The notes under the pieces: generated by a model
Databases searched by the model: none
What the model saw: only the letters and a program-made list of their open reading frames with translations
What the model was told of the DNA's origin: nothing
Shown here: positions 1 to 8,564 of the stretch, in pieces
Layout: each line of letters begins with the position of its first letter
Position numbering within the stretch: position 1 is the first letter of the stretch
Program-made: the position numbers and the translations under genes
From: Pseudomonas sp. WN033
GTDB taxonomy: Bacteria; Pseudomonadota; Gammaproteobacteria; Pseudomonadales; Pseudomonadaceae
DNA: 64,000 nt
Direction: 5' to 3'
NCBI GenBank assembly: GCA_002287035.1
Contig: NSKG01000003.1
Location: forward strand, 124,001 to 188,000

Positions 1-43
1 CGGCCGGGGAATGAAACGTGATGAGCGAGTCTGGAGAGATGCT

Positions 44-310
44 ATGAACAGAACACTTCTGGCCTTGGCGGGAATCGGGCTGATGTATTGTGGTTCGTTG
101 GTTGCCGAGCCGGCGCTGATCGCTGAGCGTCCGGAGTCGCAGACTGAGTTGTGGTTGCAGCTTCAGCGTGACGGTAGTCAGGCTTCGGCTCGCCCTCAGA
201 GTGCGACACCGACTGAACGGGAACTGGCGATGCGTCGTTTGCTGGAGAGCTACAAGCATCCGATCCCCGAGTTTTTCGAGCAGGATGCCGGGGGCCAGGT
301 TGGGCGCTGA
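44..310 (+). CDS. DUF3613-type small secreted protein of the tad locus
   Basis: Small protein of 88 residues with an N-terminal signal peptide (hydrophobic residues 4-20, then VAEPA) and a short polar domain ending in the HPIPEFFEQ motif typical of DUF3613 proteins that travel with tad/Flp pilus genes. The start at 44 is preferred over an upstream in-frame ATG at 11 because GGAG lies 7 bases ahead of it and the signal peptide begins there. It abuts a prepilin peptidase stop-to-stop. The rest of a tad operon probably lies left of the window. The function of DUF3613 is unknown; a periplasmic role in Flp pilus assembly is inference. Confidence 0.75.
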   Translation: MNRTLLALAGIGLMYCGSLVAEPALIAERPESQTELWLQLQRDGSQASARPQSATPTERELAMRRLLESYKHPIPEFFEQDAGGQVGR

Positions 311-838
311 TCAACGACTCAGGTGCCAGATCACGGCCAGCAGTAGCCCGCAAAGCAGAAACGGGGCATAAGGCTGCCCGCCTGGCGAATCAGGCTCAAG
401 CTGGCGCAAATGCTGATGCCAGGTTGCTGGCAGATGTGGCCAGCAGCGCGGTGCCAGCCAAGCCCAGATCAGCATTGCCAGGCCAGCGCCAGCGATGCTC
501 AACAGCAGGTGCATGACATCGCTGGCCAGGCCCAGAGCGCTGAGCATTTTGACGTCAGCAGCCCCCATGTGGCCGCGCAGGTAGCCGGGCAGGCTGAATA
601 GCAGAGCCAGCCCCAGAGCTGACATGGCCTGCAGTGGGCTGGCACCGGTCAGGCTCTGGCCACTGAATAGCAGGTAGCCGGCAGCCAGCACCAGCGCCGG
701 CAAGGTCAGCAGATTGCTGATAAGCCGGTGACGGGCATCTTGCAGGGCGCACAGGGCGCACCAGGCAATCAGGGCAGCAGACAAGGCAAGTAGCTCCTTT
801 GGGCTTGCCGGGCATGGCGCAGTATGAACAGGACACAT
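311..838 (-). CDS. A24-family prepilin peptidase (FppA/TadV-like)
   Basis: Inner-membrane aspartyl protease that would process Flp-type prepilins. Two catalytic aspartates are visible in the expected settings: one in QDARHRLISN at the end of helix 1, one in the GxxD-like GAADVKML motif. The protein is about 175 residues with several hydrophobic helices and lacks the methyltransferase domain of full-length PilD, as is usual for Tad peptidases. The start is uncertain: GTG at 850 or ATG at 838, neither with a clear ribosome site. It runs antisense to the DUF3613 gene and is divergent from the kinase at 889 with only about 50 bases between. Confidence 0.82.
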   Translation of the reverse strand: MCPVHTAPCPASPKELLALSAALIAWCALCALQDARHRLISNLLTLPALVLAAGYLLFSGQSLTGASPLQAMSALGLALLFSLPGYLRGHMGAADVKMLSALGLASDVMHLLLSIAGAGLAMLIWAWLAPRCWPHLPATWHQHLRQLEPDSPGGQPYAPFLLCGLLLAVIWHLSR

Positions 839-888
839 GCATGGTAGCACTCGGAGTCAGCATCGGGGTGTGGCTTGAGGGGCGCTGA

Positions 889-3549
889 ATGAAATTGTGG
901 CGTATGGGTGGTAAACCAGTTGAACAACCCCAGCCAGAAACGGCGGCTGGAGCCCTGGCACCTGGCGAGGAGGCTCTGTATTTGCGTCTTGATGCACAGG
1001 CTCGGGTGCTTGAGCTGAGCCCGGCCCTGCAGCGCCAGTTACCCGTATTGCCTGAACTTTCCCTGCTCAGTGCCTATCTGGCCCAGCCGGTGGTCTGGCT
1101 CAGGGAGGTGCCGGCGCGCTGGCCGACCCAGGTACCAGCCCTGCTATTCAAAGGTCTGGCCGGCTGCCGGTTGTCGATGCCGGGCTGGTTGTGCCAGGAG
1201 GGTGAGCATTGGCTGTTATGCCTGTTCGATACGAGCGAGCAGCATCAGCGACTGGAGGATGCCGAGCGCCGGCAACAGCTGTTCTCCCAGACCTGGCAGT
1301 ACGCCGAGCGTCTGGCCGATAGCCGCGACCCGGAGGTGGCACGCCTGTTGGCGGAGTGGCTGGATGAGCTGCTGGTGCGTTTGCAAGTGCCCTGGTTGGC
1401 GGTCGCTTTGCCACAGGGTGGCCGTTGGCAGGTGTATCAGCACGCGCGGATGCCCGGCATCGCTGGGCCGCCTTGGAATGAACGTGAACTGCAAAAGTTG
1501 CTGGGCGACTCGGTTACCGAAGCAGGACTCTGGCGGGTGCCCTATCGCGAACAAGGGCAGGTAGTGGCCTGGTTACTGGCTGATGGTTCTGGCCCGGCCC
1601 GGCGCCTGAGCTTCATGCGCGATGAGCACTGGAGCCAGTTGTTCGCCTTGTTGGCGGCTCCGTTGTTGCATGGGGTCCGTGCCCACGAACGAGCAGTGCA
1701 AGGGGAACGCAGTGCCGTGCTGCAACAAATGCTGGGGAGCGGCTGGTGGGAGGTCAGTGCTCAGCAGCGTGTCAGCCTGGCGCCGCATTTGCTTGCGCAG
1801 CTTGGGCTGACTCCTGAAGAGGATGGTGCGCTCAGTCTGGAGACCTGGCTGGCCGGGGTCGACCCGGCCGACCGCAGCGAATTTCGCCTGCGGCTGGATG
1901 ATGCTCTGGTGCATGGCCGTGGGTTTTGCCAGTCCTTGCGCCTGGGGGCGGCCGGGCAGTCGCGTTGGTATCGCATCCAGGTTGAGGCGCTGGGAGCAGG
2001 ACGCGGGCGACACCTGTTTGGTTTTGTTCTGGACATCAACGACAGCCGCCAGAAAGAGAACGAGGCGGCGCTGGCCCGGGCGCGGTTGGAGGGATTGGTC
2101 GATAGCGCCCCTGCCATTATTTATGTCCAGGGCTATCAGGATGGCGCGCTGTTCATGGAGTTTTGCAGTGCCAGCCTCGAAGCGGTATTGGGCTGGCGAT
2201 TCGAGGATCTGCAGGATGCGTCGCTGGCCACCTTTCTACACCCGGATGATCGTGAGGTGTTCTTCGCCAGGACGCGTACCTTGCTGCGTGATGGTGTCGC
2301 CCGTTGCCGTTATCGAATCCGTGATCGGAACAATCGCTACCACTGGATGATCGATGAGGCCAGGTTGCTGCGCGATGAGCGCGGCCTGCCCCATGAAGTG
2401 GTGGGTTTGTGCCTGGATGTGACCGAAGCCACCGAAGCCGCCGAGCAGGTGCGTGAGAGTGAGGAGCGCTACCGGGTGCTGGTGGAGGACTCGCCGGCGA
2501 TGATCTGTCGTTACCGGCCGGACCTGACGCTGACCTTTGCCAACCTGCCATTGATCAAGAGTCTGGGTGTTGAAACGGAGGCGGGGCAAAAGCTTAATCT
2601 GGGCCAGTACCTGTCGGATGAGCAGCGTCAGAATATGCATGAACGGTTGGCACAACTGACGCCGGAACAGCCCGTCAGCAGCACCGAGCTGTGCATGCAT
2701 CTGCCTGGCCGTGCGCACGCCTGGTGGGTCTGGTCCGACCGGGGGCTGTTCGATGCCCAGGGCCGGTTGGTGGAAATCCAGGCGGTGGGGCGAGACAACA
2801 CCGAAGTGCACCAGGCCCGTCAGCAGCTTTACCAAAGCGCCAAGATGGCCACTCTGGGAGAAATGGCCACGGGCCTGGCCCACGAGATCAATCAGCCGTT
2901 GAACGTCATGCGCATGGCCCTGGCCAATATGTTCAAGCGTCTGGAGAGCGATAGCCTGACCCCGGATTATCTGCGTGAAAAGCTGGAGCGGGTTGAAGCC
3001 CAGGTTACTCGTGCAGCCAAGATTGTTGATCATGTGCGGATCTTTGGCCGTCGCTCGGATGTGGAGGGGACCCTGTTTGATCCGGCCAAGGCGGTGGAAG
3101 GGGCGTTGTCTCTGGTCCTGGAAGGATTGGACAAGCACAGCGTTGAATTGCAGGTGGAGGTGCCGGTACTGCCATCGGTAGCCGGGCACGGTGACCGGTT
3201 GGAGCAGGTATTGATCAATCTGCTGCTCAATGCCCAGTATGTGGTGGTCCAGCGCCGTGAACAGGAGCCCGGCTTTCAGCCCCGGATCAGGGTGCAGGGT
3301 GAGGTTCATGGTCGCGGTGTGCGGCTCTGCGTCGAGGATAATGGCGGCGGAATCGAGCCCGGCATGTTGGAGCGAATCTTCGAACCTTTCGTCACCACCA
3401 AGCCGGTGGGCAAAGGGACAGGGCTGGGATTGTCGGTCAGCTACGGAATCATCACGCAGATGCGTGGTCGGCTTTGGGCCTGCAATACCGACGAGGGCGC
3501 GAGCTTTGTCATAGAGCTGCCGGCGGCTGAAGATGTCGCCTCGGCCTGA
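889..3549 (+). CDS. Cytosolic multi-PAS sensor histidine kinase
   Basis: Histidine kinase of 886 residues with no membrane segment. Order: an unassigned N-terminal part with a GAF-like stretch (about 130-260), three PAS/PAC modules (about 280-395, 400-515, 530-645), a HisKA dimerisation helix with phospho-accepting His665 in LAHEINQPLN, and a HATPase domain with the N-box NLLLNAQ, EDNGGGIE and GKGTGLGLS. No receiver domain is attached. GAGGGG stands 7 bases before the ATG. Its position beside a prepilin peptidase recalls the PprA kinase of the P. aeruginosa tad locus, but that identity is inference. The nearest possible partner is the lone receiver at 4597. Confidence 0.85.
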   Translation: MKLWRMGGKPVEQPQPETAAGALAPGEEALYLRLDAQARVLELSPALQRQLPVLPELSLLSAYLAQPVVWLREVPARWPTQVPALLFKGLAGCRLSMPGWLCQEGEHWLLCLFDTSEQHQRLEDAERRQQLFSQTWQYAERLADSRDPEVARLLAEWLDELLVRLQVPWLAVALPQGGRWQVYQHARMPGIAGPPWNERELQKLLGDSVTEAGLWRVPYREQGQVVAWLLADGSGPARRLSFMRDEHWSQLFALLAAPLLHGVRAHERAVQGERSAVLQQMLGSGWWEVSAQQRVSLAPHLLAQLGLTPEEDGALSLETWLAGVDPADRSEFRLRLDDALVHGRGFCQSLRLGAAGQSRWYRIQVEALGAGRGRHLFGFVLDINDSRQKENEAALARARLEGLVDSAPAIIYVQGYQDGALFMEFCSASLEAVLGWRFEDLQDASLATFLHPDDREVFFARTRTLLRDGVARCRYRIRDRNNRYHWMIDEARLLRDERGLPHEVVGLCLDVTEATEAAEQVRESEERYRVLVEDSPAMICRYRPDLTLTFANLPLIKSLGVETEAGQKLNLGQYLSDEQRQNMHERLAQLTPEQPVSSTELCMHLPGRAHAWWVWSDRGLFDAQGRLVEIQAVGRDNTEVHQARQQLYQSAKMATLGEMATGLAHEINQPLNVMRMALANMFKRLESDSLTPDYLREKLERVEAQVTRAAKIVDHVRIFGRRSDVEGTLFDPAKAVEGALSLVLEGLDKHSVELQVEVPVLPSVAGHGDRLEQVLINLLLNAQYVVVQRREQEPGFQPRIRVQGEVHGRGVRLCVEDNGGGIEPGMLERIFEPFVTTKPVGKGTGLGLSVSYGIITQMRGRLWACNTDEGASFVIELPAAEDVASA

Positions 3550-3555
3550 GCCCGT

Positions 3556-4347
3556 TCACAGACTCTTTTGCGCGCCGTAGTAGCGCCCCTGGAAATAATG
3601 CACGGGCAAGGTCCGCGCCAGGCAGGCCTGCCAGGGATTGTCGATCTGATTGAGAATCAGACTGACCGGGTGCTGGTTCAGCAGTTCGGTCAGGTTGTCT
3701 GCCGCCTGATGATACAGGTCGGGGTGAAAACTGCTTTCCGATAGCGAGATGCCGACCCGTTCCGCGGAACTGAAGATGAACTTGATCAGGTGCCAGGGGA
3801 ACAGCTGGTTGATATCCGGGTCATTACGAGTATCGATCCGGCTGGTTGCCAGATCTATACCGGCATCGTTGAGGGCATACAGCGCGGCGTAAAGCCGTTG
3901 TGTCGTGTTGCCTTGGCGCAGCGGGGCGTTGGGCAGGATCACGATCAGTTTGTAGCCGAACAGCGCCAGCGTCTGGGCGGTATTGATCAGGCTGGTCTGG
4001 ATCTGAAAGTTGCACAGGCAGTCCTTGTTCACCCGCAAAAATACCAGCGGATGTTCTGGCTGCTGTGAGCTGGGCAGGCCGAAAGAGGCGGTTGAATAAT
4101 GATGTTTGACCGACGTCAGAGCCGCTGTATAGAACACGTTGAGTTGGCTTACGGTGCTGTTTTCCAGGAACCGGGCAATGTCACCGGGGCGCAGAGTATC
4201 GGGCCGAGGCAGCAACTCATGGGCAAATGTTTTCAACTGCCGATCAAAGATTGGCTGGATGCTGGTATTGACGTTCAACAGATTGAAAGCATTTATTTTT
4301 CTGGGCGCGTCTGGGCGATAGTGCATAGGTGTCGGGCTGTTGAACAT
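3556..4347 (-). CDS. Degenerate EAL-domain protein, probably non-catalytic
   Basis: Protein of 263 residues that I read as a decayed EAL fold. QPIFDRQLKTFAHELLPR matches the strand and helix holding the EAL signature, GIDLATSRID stands where GIRLALDDFG is expected, HLIKFIF matches the FDYLKID strand, and LPVHYFQGRYYG matches the terminal QGYLF motif. The DDFGT aspartates, the EITE glutamate and the AEGVE glutamate are missing, so c-di-GMP hydrolysis is unlikely; binding or protein interaction is possible. AGGAG precedes the ATG. It lies antisense between a histidine kinase and a receiver protein. The assignment rests on pattern similarity only. Confidence 0.55.
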   Translation of the reverse strand: MFNSPTPMHYRPDAPRKINAFNLLNVNTSIQPIFDRQLKTFAHELLPRPDTLRPGDIARFLENSTVSQLNVFYTAALTSVKHHYSTASFGLPSSQQPEHPLVFLRVNKDCLCNFQIQTSLINTAQTLALFGYKLIVILPNAPLRQGNTTQRLYAALYALNDAGIDLATSRIDTRNDPDINQLFPWHLIKFIFSSAERVGISLSESSFHPDLYHQAADNLTELLNQHPVSLILNQIDNPWQACLARTLPVHYFQGRYYGAQKSL

Positions 4348-4596
4348 CGGCCGCTCCTGGCATGTCAGGCGGGAGTGAATGCGTGGTTCGATCCTAGCAC
4401 GGGCCCTTTGGCTGACGTGATCCTACCTTGGTGATAGTAGTTTCTAGAGTGTATGGGCATGAATGTTCGGGGCGCATCAGTCGCTTTTGTAGAGTAGGTA
4501 AAAATGGATAGTTGTATCTCGCTATTGAGCACTCCGGGCGGGGTTGCTAGCTTGAATAGCAAGGGATACTAGGCAGGACTGGATGGAGTGGACGCG

Positions 4597-4983
4597 ATGA
4601 CGAAAAAGAAGATATTGGTCATAGACGATGATCAGGACATCCTTCTGGAACTCCAGGAGTTTCTGAGTTCGCTCGGTCTGGCCTGCGAGTGCGTTGGCAA
4701 TGTCAGTGATGCACTGGAGCATTTGGCCAAAGATCCAGCGGTGGATCTGATCATCACCGATCTGCGCATGCCTGAGCAAAGCGGGCTGCGTCTGATCCAG
4801 CAACTCAATGAACATGCCGAGCATGCGCGTATTCCGGTCATTGTCACCTCGGGGCATGCCGATGTTGATGATGTGATCGCCCTGTTCCGTTACGGTGCAG
4901 TTGATTTTCTGCCCAAACCGATTTACTACCAGCACTTTATTGGTCTGCTACAGCGGATTTTTCCTGACCAGCAGATATCCTGA
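4597..4983 (+). CDS. Single-domain response regulator (CheY-like receiver)
   Basis: A stand-alone receiver domain of 128 residues: acidic pair in VIDDDQD, phospho-acceptor Asp in LIITDLRMPE, conserved Thr in VIVTSGHAD and Lys in FLPKPI. No output domain follows, so it acts through phosphotransfer or protein contact. The ATG at 4597 is chosen over an in-frame GTG at 4588 because GGAG (4585-4588) is correctly spaced. The kinase ending at 3549 has no receiver of its own and may be its partner, although an antisense gene separates them. Confidence 0.85.
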   Translation: MTKKKILVIDDDQDILLELQEFLSSLGLACECVGNVSDALEHLAKDPAVDLIITDLRMPEQSGLRLIQQLNEHAEHARIPVIVTSGHADVDDVIALFRYGAVDFLPKPIYYQHFIGLLQRIFPDQQIS

Positions 4984-4993
4984 CTCGACCGGT

Positions 4994-5015
4994 CCACGGC
5001 CTGAACTGGCCGTGG
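4994..5015 (+). terminator. Hairpin after the receiver gene
   Basis: Perfect 8-bp inverted repeat CCACGGCC / GGCCGTGG with a 6-base loop, 11 bases after the receiver stop codon. No T tract follows, so it is a weak or processing hairpin that separates the receiver gene from tRNA-Thr. Confidence 0.45.
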
Positions 5016-5021
5016 CGTATC

Positions 5022-5097
5022 GCCGGAGTAGCTCAGTTGGTAGAGCACGTCATTCGTAATGATGGGGTCGCAGGTTCGATTCCTGTCTCCGGCACCA
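5022..5097 (+). tRNA. tRNA-Thr (anticodon CGT)
   Basis: A complete 76-nt cloverleaf: acceptor GCCGGAG pairs with CTCCGGC, D-arm GCTC/GAGC, anticodon stem CGTCA/TGATG with loop TTCGTAA, T-arm GCAGG/CCTGT around TTCGATT, and an encoded CCA end. The anticodon CGT reads ACG. I saw no duplicated 3' end downstream that would mark an integrated element. Confidence 0.95.
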
Positions 5098-5212
5098 TCG
5101 TCCCGTCATTGTCCTGACTGATGGGTCACCATTCCGCTGGTCAAGAGCGCTGCCGGCAAGCCTGGGTGCGAGTATCTTGGATGCTCGACAGAACAAGACC
5201 CAGGAGAACGTC

Positions 5213-6391
5213 GTGACCGATCTGGATGTATTTCGTCAGCAAACCCGCGCCTGGCTGGAGGACAACTGCCCGCAGAGTATGCGTGCCCCGGTAACCAGCG
5301 ATGCCGACGCCTGTTGGGGCGGGCGCAACTTCCAGTTTCAGAGTGAGGACCAGAAACTCTGGCTCGAACGCATGGCCGCGCGTGGCTGGACCGCGCCGGA
5401 CTGGCCGCGCGAGTATGGTGGTGGCGGGTTGAGCCGGGCCGAGACCAAGGTGCTGCAGGAAGAAATGGCCCGAATCAGGGCGCGCTCACCGTTGTCCAGC
5501 TTCGGCGTATGGATGATCGGCCCGGCGATCCTCAAGTTCGGTTCCGAAGCACTCAAGCGTCAGCATCTGCCGTCGATCGTCCGTGGCGAGATCCGCTGGT
5601 GTCAGGGCTACAGTGAGCCGGGTGCCGGCTCCGACTTGGCCGGGCTGCAGACCCGTGCCGAGGATCACGGTGATCACTTCATCGTCAACGGCCAGAAGAT
5701 CTGGACCTCCTACGCCGACAAAGCCGACTGGATGTTCTGCCTGGTGCGTACCAATACCGAGGCCAAGAAGCAGCTCGGCATCAGTCTGGTGCTGTTCGAC
5801 ATGACCACGCCTGGTGTCAGCACCCGGCCAATCAAGCTGATCTCCGGCAGCTCGCCGTTCTGTGAGACCTTCCTCGACAACGTGCGGGTGGACAAGGATC
5901 AGGTGGTTGGCGAGATCAACGCCGGCTGGACCATCGCCAAGTACCTGCTGACCCATGAGCGCGAAATGATCGGCGGCATGGGCCGTACTGCCGCTGGGCA
6001 GAAGACCCTGCCACAGGTCGCAGTCGAGGCCATTGGGCTGGAGGACGGCAAGCTGGCCGACGGTTACCTGCGCAGTGACATCAGCCGTTGGGATATCGAC
6101 GCCGCCGCCTTCGCCCTGACCAGCGAGCGTGTGCTCGATGAGGCCAAGGCCGGGCAGGGTGTAGGCGCTGCCTCGGCGATGCTCAAGTACTACGGCACCG
6201 AACTGAACAAGCGTCGCCAGGAGCTGAACATTGCCCTGCATGGCAGCCAGGCCATGGTCTGGGAAGGTGAGGCCAGTAATGAAGGTGCCATGCCGCGCAC
6301 CTGGCTACGCTCCAAGGGCAACTCGATCGAGGGCGGCACTTCGGAAATCCAGCTCAACGTTATCGCCCGCAACATTCTCGGGCTGCAATGA
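5213..6391 (+). CDS. Acyl-CoA dehydrogenase (PimC-like large subunit)
   Basis: FAD-dependent acyl-CoA dehydrogenase of about 392 residues. Family hallmarks are the GYSEPGAGSDLAGLQT segment that packs on the flavin, IWTSYADKADW, and the C-terminal SIEGGTSEIQLNVIA motif. The GTG at 5213 is chosen because GGAG at 5203-5206 precedes it; an upstream TTG at 5177 lacks a ribosome site. The adjacent second dehydrogenase makes the pair resemble the two-subunit pimeloyl-CoA dehydrogenase family, whose members act on dicarboxylyl or otherwise unusual acyl-CoAs. The substrate here is unknown. Confidence 0.85.
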   Translation: MTDLDVFRQQTRAWLEDNCPQSMRAPVTSDADACWGGRNFQFQSEDQKLWLERMAARGWTAPDWPREYGGGGLSRAETKVLQEEMARIRARSPLSSFGVWMIGPAILKFGSEALKRQHLPSIVRGEIRWCQGYSEPGAGSDLAGLQTRAEDHGDHFIVNGQKIWTSYADKADWMFCLVRTNTEAKKQLGISLVLFDMTTPGVSTRPIKLISGSSPFCETFLDNVRVDKDQVVGEINAGWTIAKYLLTHEREMIGGMGRTAAGQKTLPQVAVEAIGLEDGKLADGYLRSDISRWDIDAAAFALTSERVLDEAKAGQGVGAASAMLKYYGTELNKRRQELNIALHGSQAMVWEGEASNEGAMPRTWLRSKGNSIEGGTSEIQLNVIARNILGLQ

Positions 6392-6411
6392 ACCGAATCG
6401 AGGAAATGTGC

Positions 6412-7554
6412 ATGAGCGCTCTGGTACTCAATGAAGAACAAGCAATGCTCAAGGATGCCGCCAAGGGCTTTCTGGCGGAACAGGCGCCGGTCAGTCAGTT
6501 GCGCGCCCTGCGTGATAGGCGTGACGAAACGGGGTTTTCCCGTGAACTGTGGCAGCAGATGGTGGAAATGGGCTTCAGCGGCACTCTGGTGCCTGAAGCT
6601 TTCGGCGGTGCGCAGTTCGGCCATGTTGGCATGGGCCAGATCAGTCAGCAGTGCGGGCATAACCTGAGCGCCTCGCCGCTGTTGTCGACCGCGGTGCTTG
6701 GCGTCAGCAGCCTGCTGCTGGGTGGCTCCCAGGCGCAGCAGGCCGAGTTGTTGTCGGCGATTGCCGAGGGCCGACTGCTGACCGCGCTGGCGATTGATGA
6801 AAGCCCGCGCCACGATCCCTGGCGTGTCGCCACCCAGGTACAGCGCGACGGTTCTGGTTACCGGCTGAACGGGCGCAAGCTGTGCGTGGTTGATGGCCAT
6901 GTTGCCGACTGGCTGATTGTGTCGGCGCGCAGCAGTGGTGAAGAGTCCGACCGCGAGGGTATCAGCCTGTTGCTGGTCGAACGTACGGCGCCGGGTGTCA
7001 GTGTCGAGCGCACCATCATGGCTGATTCGCGCAATGCCGCGCTGGTCAGCTTCGATAATGTTGCCCTGCCGGCTGACGCGCTGCTCGGTGGCGAGGGCGA
7101 AGCCGCTGCGGTGCTGGAGTGGGTGCTGGATGTTGGCAACGCGCAACTGGCTGCCGAACTGCTGGGGATAGCCGAGGAGGTGTTCAGCCGCAGTGTGGCC
7201 TATTTGCAGGAGCGCAAGCAGTTCGGCGTTACGCTGGGCTCGTTCCAGGCTTTGCAGCATCGCTGCGCGCATCTGTTCAGCGAGATCGAACTGGTCAAGT
7301 CGGCGGTGCTCAAGGCGCTGCAGGCGCTGGATGCGTCGGACCCCGAGGCGCCGCAGTGGGTCAGTCTGGCCAAGGCCAAGGCCTGCGAGGTGGCCGAGCT
7401 GGCGACTAACGAAGGCGTGCAGTTGCACGGCGGCATGGGCATGACCGATGAGTTCGACATCGGCCTGTTCATCAAGCGTGCGCGCATGGTCCAGCAACTG
7501 TTTGGTGACTACCGTTACCACGCCAACCGGTTTGCCAGCCTGCGCGGCTACTGA
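6412..7554 (+). CDS. Acyl-CoA dehydrogenase (PimD-like small subunit)
   Basis: Second acyl-CoA dehydrogenase, about 380 residues, with the C-terminal QLHGGMGMTDEFDIGLFIKR motif, a more divergent flavin-facing middle region (TALAIDES in place of the usual TEPxxGSD) and RKQFGVTLGSFQALQHR. Loss of the canonical TEPxxGSD motif is typical of the partner subunit in heteromeric pairs. The start at 6412 (MSALVL) has GAGGA upstream. An in-frame ATG at 6388 overlaps the preceding stop codon, so the genes are tightly coupled. Probably forms a complex with the enzyme just upstream. Confidence 0.82.
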   Translation: MSALVLNEEQAMLKDAAKGFLAEQAPVSQLRALRDRRDETGFSRELWQQMVEMGFSGTLVPEAFGGAQFGHVGMGQISQQCGHNLSASPLLSTAVLGVSSLLLGGSQAQQAELLSAIAEGRLLTALAIDESPRHDPWRVATQVQRDGSGYRLNGRKLCVVDGHVADWLIVSARSSGEESDREGISLLLVERTAPGVSVERTIMADSRNAALVSFDNVALPADALLGGEGEAAAVLEWVLDVGNAQLAAELLGIAEEVFSRSVAYLQERKQFGVTLGSFQALQHRCAHLFSEIELVKSAVLKALQALDASDPEAPQWVSLAKAKACEVAELATNEGVQLHGGMGMTDEFDIGLFIKRARMVQQLFGDYRYHANRFASLRGY

Positions 7555-7567
7555 GTTGCACCGATGC

Positions 7568-7596
7568 GACAAGGCCGGGCATTGCCCGGCCTTGTC
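7568..7596. terminator. Bidirectional terminator hairpin
   Basis: Perfect 13-bp inverted repeat GACAAGGCCGGGC / GCCCGGCCTTGTC with a 3-base loop, lying between two convergent genes (stops at 7554 and 7614). It can serve both strands, though T tracts are short. Confidence 0.75.
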
Positions 7597-7613
7597 GTGT
7601 CAGTACCGATGGC

Positions 7614-8390
7614 TCAGAAATGCACCTTGACGATCAGGTTGGTCGCGCTCTGATCGGTCTTGAAGGCGCTGCTGTCCTTGATGCCGTACTTGTTGGTCCA
7701 GTAGTCGTATTCGATACCTACGTACAACTGTTTTTCGGCCCAGTTCATGGCCTTGCCGAGGTCGTACTTGATCTGCGGGTTGAACTTGAAGTTGGCGTGG
7801 TAGCCACTGCGACTATCGTTGTCGACCACCCAGTCGATGAAGCCATCAATCAGAATGTCGGAACGTCCGGCCGGCACGGTATAGGCCCACACCGGAGTAA
7901 TCTGCCAGACGCCACGGCCACCGTCCGGGGTATCGGCACGGCGGTAGTAGGTGTTGAGCTGAAAGTAATCGAAGCCGGGGATGTCGAGGTCAAAGCCAGG
8001 ACCGAGCAGGTAGTTGTGCAGATCGCCACGGCCGAACTCGTAGGTGGCGGCCAGCAGTACGTCCTTGATCGGGCCGAAGCTCAGGTCCTGGCCGCTGATC
8101 TTGCCGAACGACAGGCGCGGCGAGAACTCGCCGTAGTAGCTGCTGTTGTCGCCGCGGGCATTTTTGCCGCCGTTGTAATGGATGCTGTCGATGAAGAAGA
8201 ACAGGTCGCCGAAGTTCCAGCCGCTGACATGCTCAAAGGTCACGGTCTGCTGGGTCTTGGGGTCAACCTGGAAGTCCGTTCCGTAGAGATAGGTCAGGCT
8301 GTTGTTCTGCCATTGCAGGGGGTAGGCCAGGGTGCTGGCGCTGGCCAGCAGGGCGCTGGCGCCGAGGGCGGCGGTGACGAGGCGTTGCAT
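7614..8390 (-). CDS. Tsx/OmpK-like outer-membrane channel protein
   Basis: Protein of 258 residues with a clear signal peptide (MQRLVTAALGASALLASAS, cleavage near TLAYP) followed by alternating beta-strands rich in Tyr, Phe and Trp and a C-terminal phenylalanine (LIVKVHF), the signature of an outer-membrane beta-barrel. The pattern (NSLTYLYGTDF, FFFIDSIHY, YEFGRG, PQIKYDLG) fits the nucleoside-specific channel family Tsx/OmpK. The start at 8390 is preferred because the signal peptide begins there and GGAG lies upstream. Substrate is unproven. Confidence 0.72.
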   Translation of the reverse strand: MQRLVTAALGASALLASASTLAYPLQWQNNSLTYLYGTDFQVDPKTQQTVTFEHVSGWNFGDLFFFIDSIHYNGGKNARGDNSSYYGEFSPRLSFGKISGQDLSFGPIKDVLLAATYEFGRGDLHNYLLGPGFDLDIPGFDYFQLNTYYRRADTPDGGRGVWQITPVWAYTVPAGRSDILIDGFIDWVVDNDSRSGYHANFKFNPQIKYDLGKAMNWAEKQLYVGIEYDYWTNKYGIKDSSAFKTDQSATNLIVKVHF

Positions 8391-8564
8391 TGGATACTGC
8401 TCCGGTTGGCATTCTTTGGGGTGGTGGCGATGGCGCGGCTTGGCGCCCGGCGCGCATGGTAAAAGCAAAACGCCAGATTGCACAGGGTCTGGTGTGATAC
8501 CACTAGGCACGAGGAGGTTCAGTGTTTACCCTTTCGGGGTGTCTAGCTTGCCGGATTCTGACTA

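Noticed and set aside
4396..4415. Possible sigma-54 promoter (TAGCACGGGCCCTTTGGC) before the receiver gene
   Set aside because: The invariant GG at -24 is missing and the spacing to the GC at -12 does not fit.
5022..5200. tRNA-Thr as an integration site for a mobile element
   Set aside because: No repeated tRNA 3' end, integrase or change in gene content was found within the window.
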